NCBI GenBank assembly: GCA_018902385.1
Contig: JABSSW010000051.1
Span: 62,001-126,000, forward strand
Direction of reading: 5' to 3'
Origin: Physcia stellaris
Taxonomy: Eukaryota > Ascomycota > Lecanoromycetes > Caliciales > Physciaceae
Length of the DNA: 64,000 nt
Shown: piece after piece, positions 22,304 through 34,671 of the stretch
Numbering within the stretch: the stretch's first letter is position 1
How the letters are laid out: every line of letters starts with the position of its first letter
Notes under the pieces: model-generated
The model's database searches: none
The model's input: only the letters and a program-made list of their open reading frames with translations
Told to the model about the DNA's origin: nothing
Translations under genes and position numbers: made by a program

Positions 22304-23173
22304 ATGTATTCATTACGAACATCAATGACCGTCATCCAGCTTTCAAACCCCGACAAACCTAAATCACCCCGCAGCCTCACGCCAATAGCACCTCCGCTCC
22401 CAGAACGTCGCAAACATAGAAAACGGCCTGTCATCAAGCAAGCACCCTCATCCATCGTTCCATCAACGGCAGAATCAGCAAAGCCTCTAATCTCAGAGAA
22501 AGAACCCGAGTATGATACCCTCGATCTGAAGTCTTTTCAAGACGATCAGACAATCACTGTGACTGGCGCTCAAATAAGTTTCTGGTACTGCGGCGCGCAA
22601 CAGCTCAAAAACGTCTCCACATACACGAAGACCATCCCAATCGCCGAATTGCAAGGTTACTTCTTCATTACCCAAGCCTACCACGCTCATCTCGCTACTG
22701 TAAGATCAGCTAGTGAGCTGGCACGCCTTCACACACTGCATAGGTACTGTCTGCGAGTGCTCTACGAAAGAATCGAGAAGGAGCGTCAAACTGCAAGAAA
22801 AAAGTGGAAGGCATTGATGAAAGCGGCACCGAAGACGATGGCCGATAAGAAAATACTTGAAAGCCGTCATGAATCGTTAGCTCATGGGGAATTGTCGCTC
22901 TACACCCGACCGGCGGCAGTACAGTGGGTGTGGAACCACTTCAGCGAGGGGGCGGAGACAAAGATGCGTAAAATGGGGGTGAAGTCAATGACTAATCGGG
23001 CCTGGGCGATTGGGTTGAGGAGCTTACTTGAAGAGATCGAGGAGAGGATAGGAAAGGTGAATAAGCAGTGGGTGGAGATTGAGAGGAGGGAACGGCCTTT
23101 ACCGAAGAGAAAGGAGAAGAGGTGGGTCGAAAGTAGGAAGGGTTGGACGGGTTTAGATATGGACGAGATTTGA
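22304..23173 (+). CDS. Fungal protein of unknown function, helical, basic C-terminus
   Basis: Single exon, ATG at 22304, 289 residues. The first 75 residues are Pro/Ser-rich and basic; residues about 82-215 are predicted ordered (ISFWYCGAQQ, then YFFITQAYHAHLATV and LHRYCLRVLYERIEKE, suggesting packed amphipathic helices), and the C-terminal 60 residues are strongly basic with alternating Glu/Arg (EEIEERIGKVNKQWVEIERR), compatible with a coiled coil. No signal peptide or membrane segment. I recognise no domain. The codon pattern and length make it a likely gene. Confidence 0.7.
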   Translation: MYSLRTSMTVIQLSNPDKPKSPRSLTPIAPPLPERRKHRKRPVIKQAPSSIVPSTAESAKPLISEKEPEYDTLDLKSFQDDQTITVTGAQISFWYCGAQQLKNVSTYTKTIPIAELQGYFFITQAYHAHLATVRSASELARLHTLHRYCLRVLYERIEKERQTARKKWKALMKAAPKTMADKKILESRHESLAHGELSLYTRPAAVQWVWNHFSEGAETKMRKMGVKSMTNRAWAIGLRSLLEEIEERIGKVNKQWVEIERRERPLPKRKEKRWVESRKGWTGLDMDEI

Positions 23174-23783
23174 TGGAGAAGAAGACCAAGGCGAAATGGA
23201 GGAAGTGTGGAGATGATCGAGACGATGAGCGTTGACTAGATATCTGGTGAAGCGGACACAGGGGAAGCTACGAAGCGCTCGTGTATGATTGGACAGCTGA
23301 AGCTTTGATGACTGGTGAGTGCCATAGTGTACCAGCGAGTTTCGATCAAATATGGAACAACTTTGAGCGCGAGACAAGAGTCACATCGAGTGCTGATTTG
23401 CGAGATCAAAGACAGTTTCATCTTGTGAAAGGGTGTGAGAGATAAAAAGGAGGACGAGGTACGTTACCCTAATGTCGGAGCTAGGCCGCGTCAGCCCTTA
23501 TGATCTTATCAGATCATCAGATTCGTTGGCTGAAGCAAGTCCGAAAGTTTCGGACATACGCAAGTGCGTCGCACGCAATCTCATCGTATGCCCGGTCCTT
23601 ACTCAGCCTGACTGTCATCGACGCTTGTTCCTGTGATTAATCTCCGAACATTGTATAAGGAGCCTCGTTCCTCCAACAATGGCTATTTTCAGTCATCCAA
23701 GGCCTCTCCGCCTCGGTCTGATACGTCATCACCCAGTATCACGATAAGACAGGCAGTCCAGCCTAACATTTAGGAAAAGCATC
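23174..23783. other. Intergenic, promoter of the ferredoxin-like gene
   Basis: 610 bases with no supported gene; minus-strand frames at 23153-23421 are short and featureless. Confidence 0.5.
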
Positions 23784-25059
23784 ATGGCTCCCTCCGTACC
23801 ATCTTTGTTAAAGAAGACCAAAGCTTTCCTAACCCCAACATCATCCTCCACCAATATCCCAAAAGTGAAAGATGGCTTCACGAAAGCGCCAACCACGACC
23901 TCCCTCTTTCCACAGGTCGATCCAGCCGTCGATGGCGAAGATTGTGATCGTGACTGCGAGAGCTGTCACATCCAATACCCAAAAGGTTTCAAGATCGAGG
24001 AAGACGACAAACTATACGGTCACGTCAACGGCTGGGATACACACATGATTGTGGCAACTGGGAAAACCGATTGGGTGAAAGACGTCCAGGATGAAAAGGG
24101 CAGTGTGATGGAAGCCGTGAGAGAATGCGGAGTCGAGCCTGCGCATGTAGGGAAACAAGACTCAGCCAGCTCAAAAGCTGCCGGCTGATCAAGCACAGAA
24201 ACTGATGCTCTCCGCTTCGAACATGCCACTACCCCCAAATCACGACGACTACCCATCAGCGTCCGCCCCGACAACCGTTCTTCTCCTCCCAGCTTTCACA
24301 TTCATCGACAACGTCACTCCAGCCACCGTCCCCGATCTCATCCGCCAGCACATCAACCCAGCGCCTACAACCACTACGCCCCTCCACGGCCCAAAATCCT
24401 GCCCCCAAACCCCAGAACCCGAAGCCAAATCTTCCTCTCCCCCCTCAACCCACACATCAGAAGACCCCACCGTCCCCTCCGCTCTAACCGACACACTCGC
24501 AACCGCCGCCAGCACCCTCACCACCGCAATCACCACCACCCTCACGCTCTCCCCCTTCACCACCCGCCCCTGCACCCACCGTGCCCTAATCCTGCTCTGC
24601 AGCCAACGCACGCGCGACGCCCGCTGCGGCCAATCCGCGCCCTTGCTCCTCCGCGAATTCAGCCGCCACCTGCGCACACTGGGCTTGTATCGAGACCTGC
24701 ACGACGAGCGCCCGGGCGGCGTGGGTGTGTATTTCATCAGCCATGTCGGGGGCCATAAATACAGTGCCAATGTGATGGTGTATCGGCGGTCTGCCTCTCC
24801 CTCTCTGGAATCGGCAACGGAGAACGGCGACGGCGCGTTGGACGGGGATATCGTTGACAATGGAGGAGGTGGGGGTGGAGGGCTGGGGAAAGCGGGAGAG
24901 GGCTTTGGAGAGGGCAGTCAGTGTATTTGGCTCGCGAGGGTGAGGCCGGAGGACTGTGAGGGCATCGTCAAGCATACTGTGCTGAAGGGGAAGGTGGTTA
25001 AGCCTGAGCGGCAGCTGAGAGGCGGGTTTGATCGCGGCAGGGGGCTTGTGAGTTGGTGA
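23784..25059 (+). CDS. Apd1/Aim32-type thioredoxin-like [2Fe-2S] ferredoxin (sucrase/ferredoxin-like family)
   Basis: Exons 23784-24146 and 24199-25059; the 52-base intron (GTAGGG...CACAG) joins PAH to KLMLSASNMP in frame, giving 407 residues. The family carries a [2Fe-2S] cluster in a thioredoxin-like fold held by Cys and His ligands. Here are C54, C58 and C61 in an N-terminal CDRDCESC cluster, the strand HMIVATGKTDWVKDV, LLLPAFTFI, the conserved ALILLCSQRTRDARCGQSAP, and the signature HVGGH followed by KYSANVMVY; the last 50 residues (IWLARVRPEDCEGIV ... RGGFDRGRGLVSW) are typical. A Thr/Pro-rich insert lies at about residues 155-225 and a Gly-rich insert near 335. In yeast Aim32 acts in mitochondria and Apd1 in redox-drug tolerance; which role applies here is not shown. 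Start at the ATG of MAPSVPSLL. Confidence 0.88.
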
Positions 25060-25545
25060 TTTGAGGCGCGCGGGGGCTTTGGTCGTCGGCTGATGAGTTG
25101 GAGGCTGGTTGGAGTTGAGATGGAACTTTATGTAGAGCCTCTGCTGTATGCATGCTTGGGCGATAGAACATAGACGAAAGCGATGGCGGTACGGTACGGT
25201 ACGAAGCAACGCCTCCACCTCGCAATTAGTTCCCTTCACCAGAGGCAAACGCTGAACTCTCGACAACCAAAAAATCTTTCAAGAGCAGAACCAGCTCGCG
25301 GAAAAGGGGGGTATCATCCATCCAAAATCCTGTAACTCCAACAGCAATATCAATCCAATCCGCAATTCCATCACGGAGAAAAGTCCCTGAAAACGCCTCG
25401 CTAACTCGCTCAAATACCATCCATCATCTCTTAAACCCAACGATTCCTCAGAAATATTCAGACAAAGTCCCTTCCCCCCTCATTCCACCCATCCCCGCCC
25501 TCTCGCCTGCCCTCCCCTCCCCTCTCCCCTACCTGTCAAACACCC
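25060..25545. other. Convergent 3' intergenic region
   Basis: Between two genes ending towards each other. A short direct repeat of GGTAC (three copies) lies near 25187-25203. No gene supported. Confidence 0.5.
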
Positions 25546-26897
25546 TCACCCCGCAGCGCCAGACGCGCCCGCATCAACATCAATGACATACGGCAAATCC
25601 AACAACCCGCCCCCCTCAGGCGCAAGACGGATGATACTCCTTGCACTACTCCTGCTCGTGAAAACGCTGCTCGCTCTGCTCCTCAGCGAGCGCGGGGCGC
25701 GGATGGAGGGGATGGAGGGCGTGCGGAGACCCCTACGTGAGCTGCCGGCGGAGTGTGGTGGGAGGGGGGTATGCGCCACGGTGCTGGTTGTGTCCATCGA
25801 GGCCCGTGGCTGCTCGGCGTCGGGATCGTGCGCCCCGTCTGCGCCGTAGTCGGGCCAGTCGTCGTCTGCGTCTTGAGCATCGGTGGTGAATTCCGCTTCC
25901 GCGGCGCGGATCTCTTGCAGTGCTTCTGGGGATAGCGCTGTCATTCCCCTCAGTATCTCCGCGAATGCCCCCATTAGAGCGCGGAAATCGTGTTCGATGA
26001 TTTCCTGCCCTGAGAAGCGCGCGCGCTCGTACATTTCTAGGAAAGTCGCGGCGTTGGAAGGGGGTGAATGAGCGAGAGAGGGGTGGAGGAGAGGTGGGTG
26101 AGGTAGTCTCTGAGACCCATGGGTGCGGGACGGCGGAGGAGAGATGTTGCAATGGGTGAGGAGATCGGTGCTTGCTGTTCTGATTCTTGTTGAGATTGGG
26201 GTTGAAGGGGTGTAGAGTCCGAATGGGGGTCGGTGGAGAGAAGAGATGCGGGAGCGAGCGAAACGACTTTCGCTTCGATGAGGTGTGGGAGCTCGAGGAG
26301 GATAGGTGGGAGGTGAAGATTTGGAAGGTCAACTGAGTTGGGGGACGACCAGCCTGGGTGAGAGATTGTGCCCCATACTGGGGTTTCTTCTGGCTCTTTC
26401 GCGGTGGGGTGTTGCTTCTCGCTGGTGGACGTCGATGGCTCAGAGGGTTTGTTTTCTGCAATCAAAGTCCCTTCCACTACGCCGTCCTTTGGTTTTGCGC
26501 CGGACGGCTTTGTGAGATCCCTCGGCCTCCCAGTCCATGCAATCCAGGCACTCCTCTCTAAACCCTCCTTAACCAATCGCCTCACGTTCCCCGGGACCCC
26601 ACTTGCACTCCCACTTCCCTTTCCCCTCTTCCCATTCTCCTCTTCAAACAACCCCAATTCCCTAGGCACGGCTGCCAGCACACTTCGGTTCGTATACAGC
26701 CTTCCGGCATAGATGAAGGCGGCAATTAGCAGAGTAAGAAGGTAAGCGCCGGCAACGATGAAGATGTTATAATACTGGGATTTGCTGAAGGCTTGATAGA
26801 TATGGTCGCCTGGAGTAATAAGGAGGAGAGCAGTGAGGAGGAGGGTGAGGAGGGTGAAGGTTGTGGAGTAGAAGATGCGGAAGAAGGGAACGTGCAT
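25546..26897 (-). CDS. DLT1: Dlt1 (defect at low temperature) family membrane protein, frameshifted in this sequence
   Basis: Family of fungal proteins with two N-terminal membrane segments, needed for growth in the cold in yeast. The frame 26897-26037 gives MHVPFFRIFYSTTFTLL, two hydrophobic segments (about residues 9-30 and 42-64), ITPGDHIYQAF, YTNRSVLAAVP, GLERSAWIA, HPGWSSPNSVDLPNL, ELPHLIEAKVVSLAP and the conserved MGLRDYLTHL. The conserved continuation (FLEMYERARFSG ... FRALMGAFAEILRGM) is in the next frame, which ends at 25546. The switch must occur near 26050-26080, where a run of five G lies at 26060-26064 (C run in the gene); one more base would make the whole gene open at 450 residues. 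No ordinary intron restores the frame without losing the conserved segment. Either a base-count error or a real null allele. Confidence 0.85.
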
Positions 26898-27836
26898 TTC
26901 GGGGAATGTTGGGGAGATGCGGAGGAAGGGTCGATGACGGGCATTTCCGAGATAAAGTTATTAGTGATGCGAGGAATTGCTAGATGTGGATGCTATCGAC
27001 GAAAGATGAAATGCCCCGGGACGAAGTCCTGTGCATCGACAGAGTGTCGTGCATCACTTTGTTTTCGTAGTCCCGAACCTGACGGCACCTACGGAGCATT
27101 CTCCGGCTAACCCTAACTAACCCATCACATTAAACGATTACCTTGGCGCCAGACCTGAAAGGCACGAGGGCACTACCTAAGGTACGGAACCGAAGCTACA
27201 TTAATGAGTACTTTTTAATCAGGATTCGGAGAAGAAATAACATCATGGGTATTAACATTGAGCTGTATCCACAGTATAGACATTTCAATATTTTCCTTAA
27301 CGCCTTGTCCCTTTTCCCTCACTATCCATGATTCGGTCGCAAATGCAAAAGCTTCCCCACCGGCCACATTTCGTAAACTTGCGTCAGGTTCATCAAGTTC
27401 CTCGCCGTCTGTTTACTTCATCTACCTCTCAACTCGTCAGAAATCCCAACCATGCCAACGCCCCTAAAGAAGTCCTCCAAACCAGTACGCCCTAGAATAA
27501 TGCGTGACGCGTGTAAAAACGCGGGGATATAGAACTTTTGTTTTCATAAGATCAACGAGCTGCGTACGACAGCTGCCAACGAGGTCGTCAAATCGTCAAG
27601 AACTTTTCGCAGATCGCAGATACTGAGCGGTGACGAGGGTATTGAAGATGCATGGGTAACAGCTATGCGGCGCATCAAATGCAGAGAAAGCTCGGAAGCA
27701 ATGGCAATGACCGGATCGGTGATGACGTGCTGAAATGAGGGTGAGAATCCAGAATATAGACAGGGCCAAACCATCAAGGCAAGGCAATGCGGTGATGCTC
27801 TGTAAGCGCATATCAAATGCAGATAGTAGCTTGGGC
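26898..27836. other. Intergenic: DLT1 promoter with telobox-like repeat
   Basis: Upstream of DLT1 and downstream of the C2H2 gene. Contains CTAACCCTAACTAACCC at 27107-27123. Small frames (27143-27331, 27544-27919) are not supported as genes. Confidence 0.55.
27107..27123. promoter_or_regulatory. Telobox-like element upstream of DLT1
   Basis: CTAACCCTAACTAACCC contains the fungal telomere-repeat unit CCCTAA. About 210 bases before the DLT1 ATG. Internal copies of this unit are bound by Tbf1/Teb1-type factors in fungi; the role here is inferred. Confidence 0.45.
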
Positions 27837-29309
27837 CTAGAGTCCTTGCACTCGATCACTGGGCAGCGCATAGCCAGGATAGTCCTCTTCTGGTTTGTAC
27901 CAGTCATAATTGCCCACATAAGTAGTGATTGGCATGTTGAACCGCAGGTTTTGGATCAGATTCGCTTGCGGCTCATGATATTGAGCTTGAGCCACAGGCG
28001 CTGGACTGAGGTAGCTTTGTAGCTGATCTTCTGAATTTGTGCGATCCATGCTAAATTGACTTTCGTGCGCCGACAGAGGCTCCACGCTGTTAGGGAATGA
28101 GCTGATGGAAGGGGAAATGTCGGTGACCTGCTGCTGAGAGACTTGGAGTGGATCGTCGAGACGAACGTCATGCACACGAGGCGGTTGAGGATAAGTATTG
28201 TATCGTGACTGATGAAGGTACATGGTTTGGGAGTGGATGCTGCCCGGTTGAGGGGAGAATTGTGCATAGCTATCGGGGCTACCCAAAGATGTTGGAGATT
28301 GAAAGGTCTCAACGGCAGTTTCACCAGAGTACTGATGAGGCATTGGGATGCTGCGGTAGTCGTGGAACGTTTGCGTACGGACAGGGGGAGGCTTACGACT
28401 GACACCATTCGAAGTTGGAATGTAAGAATAGGCGGCCGTTGGCTCAGGGGCATCGGCCATAGTATGATCTATGGGGCTGCCAGACTGAGAACGTTCGAGT
28501 TTCACAACTTCCAAAGAAGTCTCGAGGCGGTGCGGCGGCTTTCCAAATTTGGTCTGCTGCACGGTTTCCGCGGGTAGCGGCCAGTGATTACCGAAGCAGC
28601 TTGTTGGGCGGCTTATAGCTTGAGCGTTGGAGTGTTGGTGGGCAGAATCTTCAAGATCCGAGTCCCAATCGTCGTCTGCGGAGTCATCGGCGTCATCATC
28701 GATCGCACAGCTGTGTTCTACTGGGTGCTTCTTAGCATGCTTCGTGAGAGTAGTTTTTCTGCAGAATCTGCGGGATCGTAAGCAGGGGGTAAAACAGTGC
28801 AGTCTGATTGCTTACTCTTTCCGACATTCTGGCACCTCACATATGTAGTTCCTTTCACCACTGTGTATACGTCGATGTCTTGCAAGACTCGATGACTACA
28901 AGTTTTGTTAATCAACATGAGTAACACATGACATGGGATGAGACGAACATCTGAGAATTTTTTTCCACACCCTTCATGCTTACATCGGTGTGGCTTCTCT
29001 CCGGTGTGGGTACGGTTATGGACGGTCAATGCGCTTCGTTGAATGAAGGTCTTGGAGCAACCGGCATGAGTACAGTAATAAGGACGCTCGTTGGTGTGTA
29101 TACGATAGTGTCGTTGAAGATCCGACTTTCTATTGAAGCTCTGATAGGGCACAGTCAGCCGCGATGATGAGGCAGTGTCTACGGACCAGGGTGATGGAGC
29201 AACTAGGTTAGACGCATACCTTTGGGCAATCCTCCCACGAACACTCGAATGGCCGGGCGGAGGGACTGCCAGCAGAGGCCTCGCGTTCTGAAACAGCTGA
29301 CTTTGCCAT
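27837..29309 (-). CDS. C2H2 zinc-finger transcription factor, four fingers
   Basis: Nuclear DNA-binding regulator. Exons 29309-29220, 29140-28949, 28895-28816 and 28767-27837 join in frame to 430 residues. Four C2H2 fingers follow directly on a 20-residue N-terminus: finger 1 at residues 23-45 (CSWEDC ... HYRIH), finger 2 at 53-75 (CTHAGC ... HNRTH), finger 3 at 83-105 (CKHEGC ... HRRIH) and finger 4 at 113-135 (CEVPEC ... HAKKH), joined by TNERPY, TGEKPH and SGERNY linkers. Introns cut within fingers 1, 3 and 4, so single reading frames show only two intact fingers. After the fingers come an acidic stretch ([15 protein letters not shown]) and about 270 Ser/Pro/Gln-rich residues, a plausible activation region. 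The ATG at 29309 is the first in frame; an earlier non-coding or coding exon further upstream is possible given the 5.4 kb upstream space. Target genes unknown. Confidence 0.9.
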
Positions 29310-32300
29310 TGAGGAGGCAATTGAGGACGATGTGGTGGTCCGCGACAGGTTGATGTATGAGGCAGTGTTGTTTGTGCGTTCTGCTTGGCCGGCGACGGCA
29401 CCGAGAGTGATTGGAGGCGGGGAATAGGACGATGACAGAGGAAAGGATGCCGGGTATGCTGTGCGACAGCAGTGGTGTCTTTCCTGGAGAAAGATGTACC
29501 AATCGATCCTGAGGATTCGAAACAAGAGGCGCAGGATAGGCTGGTTAAGTAGAGGGGGAAGCGTCGGAGCTACTCCTGACAGTCGTTGGATAGTCTGCCC
29601 TTACGCAGAGGGTAAGTGTGAGACGTCTGCGAGAAACCCTGTCGATTATGCTTCGAAGCTATGCGCACGCGACTGTTTGGCGAAAAGCTGTCCGTATGGA
29701 GGTAACTGTGGAAAGGCCTATAATTGGTTTTGGCAGGAGAAGGTGGCCAGAGCTGGGGAGGTTCTGGAACTGGATGCCGGAAAGGCGCGAGGGAAAACCC
29801 GGTGGGTGAGCTGTCGGTGCAGTGCAGTTCTGCAAAAGGTTGCTCACATACACTTGTTTCTGCCGGGCTTTGGATCGACTTCGTATTGGAGGCTTGCGGG
29901 GGGGGTAAAGAGGCTTGACTGGGATTACTGGAAAATAACGGCTAAGATCGGTTTAATCGGTATTGAAACACGATGAGGCGGGAACGATCGATGGAGACCC
30001 AGAGACAAGCGAGGTTGCGGGTCTTGGTTTGGCCAAGTCTCCAGGACAGAGCAGGACAAGCTTCAGGTGTACGCTTCCCGAATGCGTTTGGCGTGTGTGA
30101 CTGTACGGTAGTTGGATTCTTCAGAGGGGCGGTTAAACGATGTATGCAAAGATTGATGTTGTGGTGGTGCTGGCTGACAAGCCGTGTGTCTTTGTCCAGG
30201 ACAGTCGAAGCAATGTAGGCGGGGTTGGAAATTCCCAAGTCGTGAAGTAGGGAGAGCAGTTGGGTTGGGTTTGAATTGGAGCAGCGGAGCTGGTTATATG
30301 GGAACAGCTGGCTGCAGCACTGTTTGCGGTCGCGGCGACTGGAGAGCGTCCTGGTCGTGTGTTGGTGAGCTATGATGCATTCGACGAACTGGCTTGAGTC
30401 TGGTGGGCAAGGACAGACGACGCTAAATCAGCAGAAAACCTGGGGTAAAAGTGCCGTACATTAATGCGATTTAGTGTGAGGAAGACTTGGCAGGGAAAAC
30501 GTCAAAGCTCTGCAGATGAACACCCCTTCCAGCAAAGCTCAGGGCAGGAATGCAGACTCGCACTGCTATTATACCAAGTACCTAGTACTTTTACGTCACC
30601 CTCTTGACTTCAACTTTCGCTCCCCTATCTGATCTGATCATTCTGATGGTCCGGCAAGTTTCCCCTCATTTAATGCCTCTCAGGATGTCTCTCTTTTGCC
30701 CCAGTCAATTTCGGGTAGCACCGTATAAGAGATCATGATCGTGGACTTGCATTGGCGGGCCAAAGTGTCTTCAACGGAAGCGTCCGCTGCCAGATGAATG
30801 GTTCCCCTTGGTCCTGTGGCTTGAAGGCCTGACCACTTTCCTGAATTCTCTTTACGTCAGTCCCCAACGCCGATTATTCGCTCGTCTTAAGGCAACACCG
30901 GAAACTCAGTCTTCTTTGAACGCGAGATGACCCGTTGAAACCCTGGCTGAGGCGTGCGTTGCTGCAAATCGGAATGTTTGCAACTGCCGTCGCTTCTGTA
31001 GGTCCGGCAAGATGGATTTATCCTCCATGCGCCCAGTCCACGAGAACTTCATGTGGAGCAATGACATGTGCTCCACAGGAGCTTACCCCCTTCCTGTTAC
31101 ACTGCTGTTAAATCCCCCCCCTCGCATACAACGGTTTTCGTCGACAGGCTGACGTTGGATAAGAAACTTCCCTTTTCTCCAAATCTCCGCTGCGCAAAGA
31201 GTGTTGTCATAATACCGTTGATAGGGTAGGGAATAAGTGCTTGTGCCGACCAATCATTCCAGCCGTCGACAAGCGCAACAATGCAGAGGAAAATTCAGGC
31301 ATTGCATGGCAACGGCTACCAGCATTCTAGAATTTGAACTTTGTCCAGCAAATATCTCGAGATCGTGGGTTTCATGAATCTACGATAACCTTCTATCTTG
31401 CAGCTCTTTGCCGGCACTCCCAACTTTCCCCGCGATGAGAGTGGAGGAGAATTTCGACGGCAATCGTACTTCACTGCATCAACGCGACATTGCGTGCCAG
31501 GGTCTCTATCGCGACAACGGCGTGTCAAATATTAACCCTTCGAAACCGTTGCTCCGCTGTCACGTCACGGCTGATTGAACAAAAAAATCCTAATTTCCGC
31601 AATCCCGTCGGCCTACAGGACACGATAATGACCATCGGGCAGCGCATAAAGAGAAGGAGTATTTTTGGCAGCCTTTCCGTATAGAGACTGTGTCTGAGCT
31701 TCTGTGTGCAGCCAGACGGCTGAGAAGTGATTCGAGAGCCTCCGTCCAACGCTTCTCACGATTGCCTTCTGGAAACAGGACCCTCGCTGACACCGCTGGT
31801 GAAAGCCGTGTCTGGAATAACAAAGCTTGGATGAATCATATCCTTGGGAACGGCTGCGGGCCGCTCATGTTGCCACGAGATCCCTAGTCTCCCTGCAACC
31901 CGCAATCCTATGATCGTATCCCAAGATGTGGCAAATTGAGCGAATGGGCACCTTCAGTCGCTCCGGGAATGACGCCATGAAACAACTGCTAACCAGTCGC
32001 TTGAATTGGTGGCCGCATCCACAAGATGCTGCTTGCAAGATCCGAGTCAGGGCTCAATGCAACAAATGCAGAATCTCTGCAATGTTATTGCGACTCCGAG
32101 ATCTTGAATTAGATCACAGAGGATGGAGCGCTTCGATGGTACAGAGTGTCTAATTAGGGTTTCCAGATTGAATCTTTGTTGCGATGGAAAAAGGTGCCTC
32201 CCAGTTCCGTATCAAAGGTATTCATGCAATTTCTGCAAAGTCTCTAACCGATGTGTGATCATGATGAAACCTGACAAAGGAGCGACTTGGAGGAGGAGGG

Positions 32301-32837
32301 CGGCAAAGGCTGGGTGAGGTGAGTTGCAGTCGGCCCAATTCACTGGGTCCGGCTTGATCAGATGGGGACTAGCCATCTCAGTGAGCCCAGTAAGAGCGCC
32401 AATGAAGAGCAGATCGCCTTGCGGGGAGGGCTGAAGCCGTTGGATTGGCTTTGGAGGGTTTGGATGGGCTTAGGTCACTTAGGTGCTGATGAGCTGCATC
32501 TGGAAGCAACGCCAAAGCAGACTTCGAAACCTTCGAATCTGCTCTCACTCGTCACCCAAAACCTGAACCATGGTTGCCCATGCTCCCTGAACCACCGATC
32601 ACCACCCAGCGACCTCTACTGCCGGCATGTGGGCTTGCTGCCCCTGCAGCTATATCTGCACCCTCTGCAGCAGCGTGACCCAGCACTTGGTGATCCAAGC
32701 GTTGCCCCTGGCTCCACAACCACCAGCCTCAGTACTCTCCTACTAAGCCTACAGTACTCACGGGCCAGAGGTGTCAGCCATAACGCGCTCCCAATCGAGA
32801 TCAAGCATGGACAGTTGCCCGGATTCGGATTCACTTT

Positions 32838-33035
32838 TCAAGCTTCACTCCCAGTGCATTTGCGACTTGCCCTATCTGGCAGCGTGATACACGCCTCGTT
32901 GCCGCTGAAATGCGCAGGGCACTTCCTGTTGATGCAGCCGGACTGCTTGTACGGACCGTGTTCTGATGCGAAGGTCCAGCAACTTCGCTTACAGGCGTTC
33001 ATGTATAGTATGTCAAGCTTTGCAACGGCGAGCAT
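32838..33035 (-). CDS. Possible small Cys-rich protein (weak)
   Basis: A 65-residue frame from an ATG at 33035. After MLAVAKLDIL it carries seven Cys with regular spacing (ACKRSC, SGCINRKC, FSGNEACITL, RKC), a pattern like the mature part of small secreted fungal Cys-rich proteins. No signal peptide is present and no upstream exon supplying one is evident. The opposite strand also has an open frame over the same bases, so chance cannot be excluded. Confidence 0.25.
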   Translation of the reverse strand: MLAVAKLDILYMNACKRSCWTFASEHGPYKQSGCINRKCPAHFSGNEACITLPDRASRKCTGSEA

Positions 33036-34671
33036 ATGCAGTCAGAAGAGGCTTTCTTTTACCCAATGTCAGATCCTTCGGCAGAATCAAGGTTAAACAA
33101 CTCCACCTGACGATAGGCTGGTTGCAGATGGCAGAGCCAGACCAATGCGGATTCTCTCACTTCTGGTAGTCGAAACGAGTAGACTAATAGACGATACACT
33201 GGCAAGCAATGGCGCCAACCTCGTCTGTCCAATCCCATCGCAAGACTGATCTTTCTATTCCAAATCTACTCCCTCGGATACGCTATGCCCGGCTAACTGC
33301 ATACACGCAGACAACACGTCTGCGCGTCGCCCACACTTAATCGATGCCAATGCCTCACCCGCGCATACGAGTATCTAAACCAAGTTTACGATCCGAATCG
33401 TTCTAGTAGCTACTAAGGCACCTTTCCGTCGCCCCCGGCTTCCCTCCAAGGACCGAGCATTCCATTACCTACTACTACGTAGTGAACCGTTGACTTTGAC
33501 AATTGACAGCTGGCATTGGAAAGTGGATACTTCCAGGGACGACTAGCCAAGCTAGGTACTTATCCTCATGAGCTACCAGTTCTAGAGCCGTGCTCGAATA
33601 CAAGGCCGCCTTCTTCACAATACGAGATCTTTAACGCACATGCATGACTGGCCACCCTAGGCTTTTCGCAGTCTGCATGCTCGGTTACAGATGTATCGAC
33701 CCAAGGCACGATCTTTGGAGCGGACATCATACTCCGGAGCTTGTATGTTACCAGGACCCGACGAAAGACAACTACCGGTCCACAAGGCTATGGCTGTGTT
33801 CGATGCGCCTCTCTTGGTGCACTGATATTCCTTATCTTGCTTCGTCAAGGACGGAGATCATGCAAGATTCTTTGAGCGACAATGACAATCAGGTGTATCT
33901 CACGATTTCCATGGAAGATTTGTCAATGGTCGCGCCTCGCCAGGATATCTAGATGCTGACGCATCGCGTTGATCACCTCCAGTCATGTTCTGTCGACTGT
34001 CAGACAGCAAAATGTAGCCTTCATAGGTGGTGATGAACGCTATGAACCGATCTGCGAAAGCCTGCTTCCATATTAAAAATGCTGCCTCTATGCATTCGAA
34101 GTCTGCTGCTCGCGGAAGCGTCATTTCCACAATTTGGCCGAAGCTAAAGTGCTTCTTCTCAAATCTCACTCAACGTTCAGACGCTACAATCGCTTGCAGA
34201 TTTCGAGGTAGCGACCCAAGCATCTCCTTCACGGTGTAAACGTTTGGGGTCAAAACATCCAGCTCAATTTCCACTGTTCTTCAGAATTCCAATCCAGAAT
34301 ACTAGGAGGCGGCTGAACCTTCATGTCCATCTCCCCGGTCAATCAATCTTCGACTTGACCCTTTTTGGTCGTCTCTGCTTGTCATCAAGGTGACATCGAC
34401 TTCGTAAGACTTTTCTCCTTTTCTCGAGTCCGAGGAAGGTTGAAGACCTGTTTTCCCAAAATTACCTCCGTATGACTTCAGGGTTGCACTAGCTTAAGTA
34501 GAAGCAGTATCTGGAGATAGAAACCTTTTAATCGTTTTGTCAGAGCTTTTTTCAATGTAGAGGTTTTTGACCACTCACTGAATCAAACAAGATTGAAGCT
34601 ATCCCGAGCCTGGATGGTGTCAATTTGATTGATGACAATCAGGCTCTCCATGCTCTCGTCAATGGCAAATT

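Noticed and set aside
26050-26136. Intron with donor GTCTCA as the explanation for the Dlt1 frame change
   Set aside because: It is in frame but has a non-consensus donor and would delete the conserved MGLRDYLTHL segment.
27107-27123. Telomere proximity suggested by CCCTAA units
   Set aside because: Only one or two units at each site, scattered in promoters between housekeeping genes; not a telomeric array.
29461-29976. 171-residue plus-strand reading frame
   Set aside because: Lies opposite and upstream of the C2H2 gene, has no motif, and its composition looks like chance translation of GC-rich DNA.
32362-33096. 244-residue plus-strand reading frame
   Set aside because: No recognisable domain; a CFEM-like Cys cluster near its end appears in only one part and the remaining Cys spacing fails. 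The antisense frame looks slightly more protein-like but is also weak.
33900-34169. 89-residue minus-strand frame upstream of NCS6
   Set aside because: Plausible composition but an in-frame stop directly upstream and no start, family or splice support.
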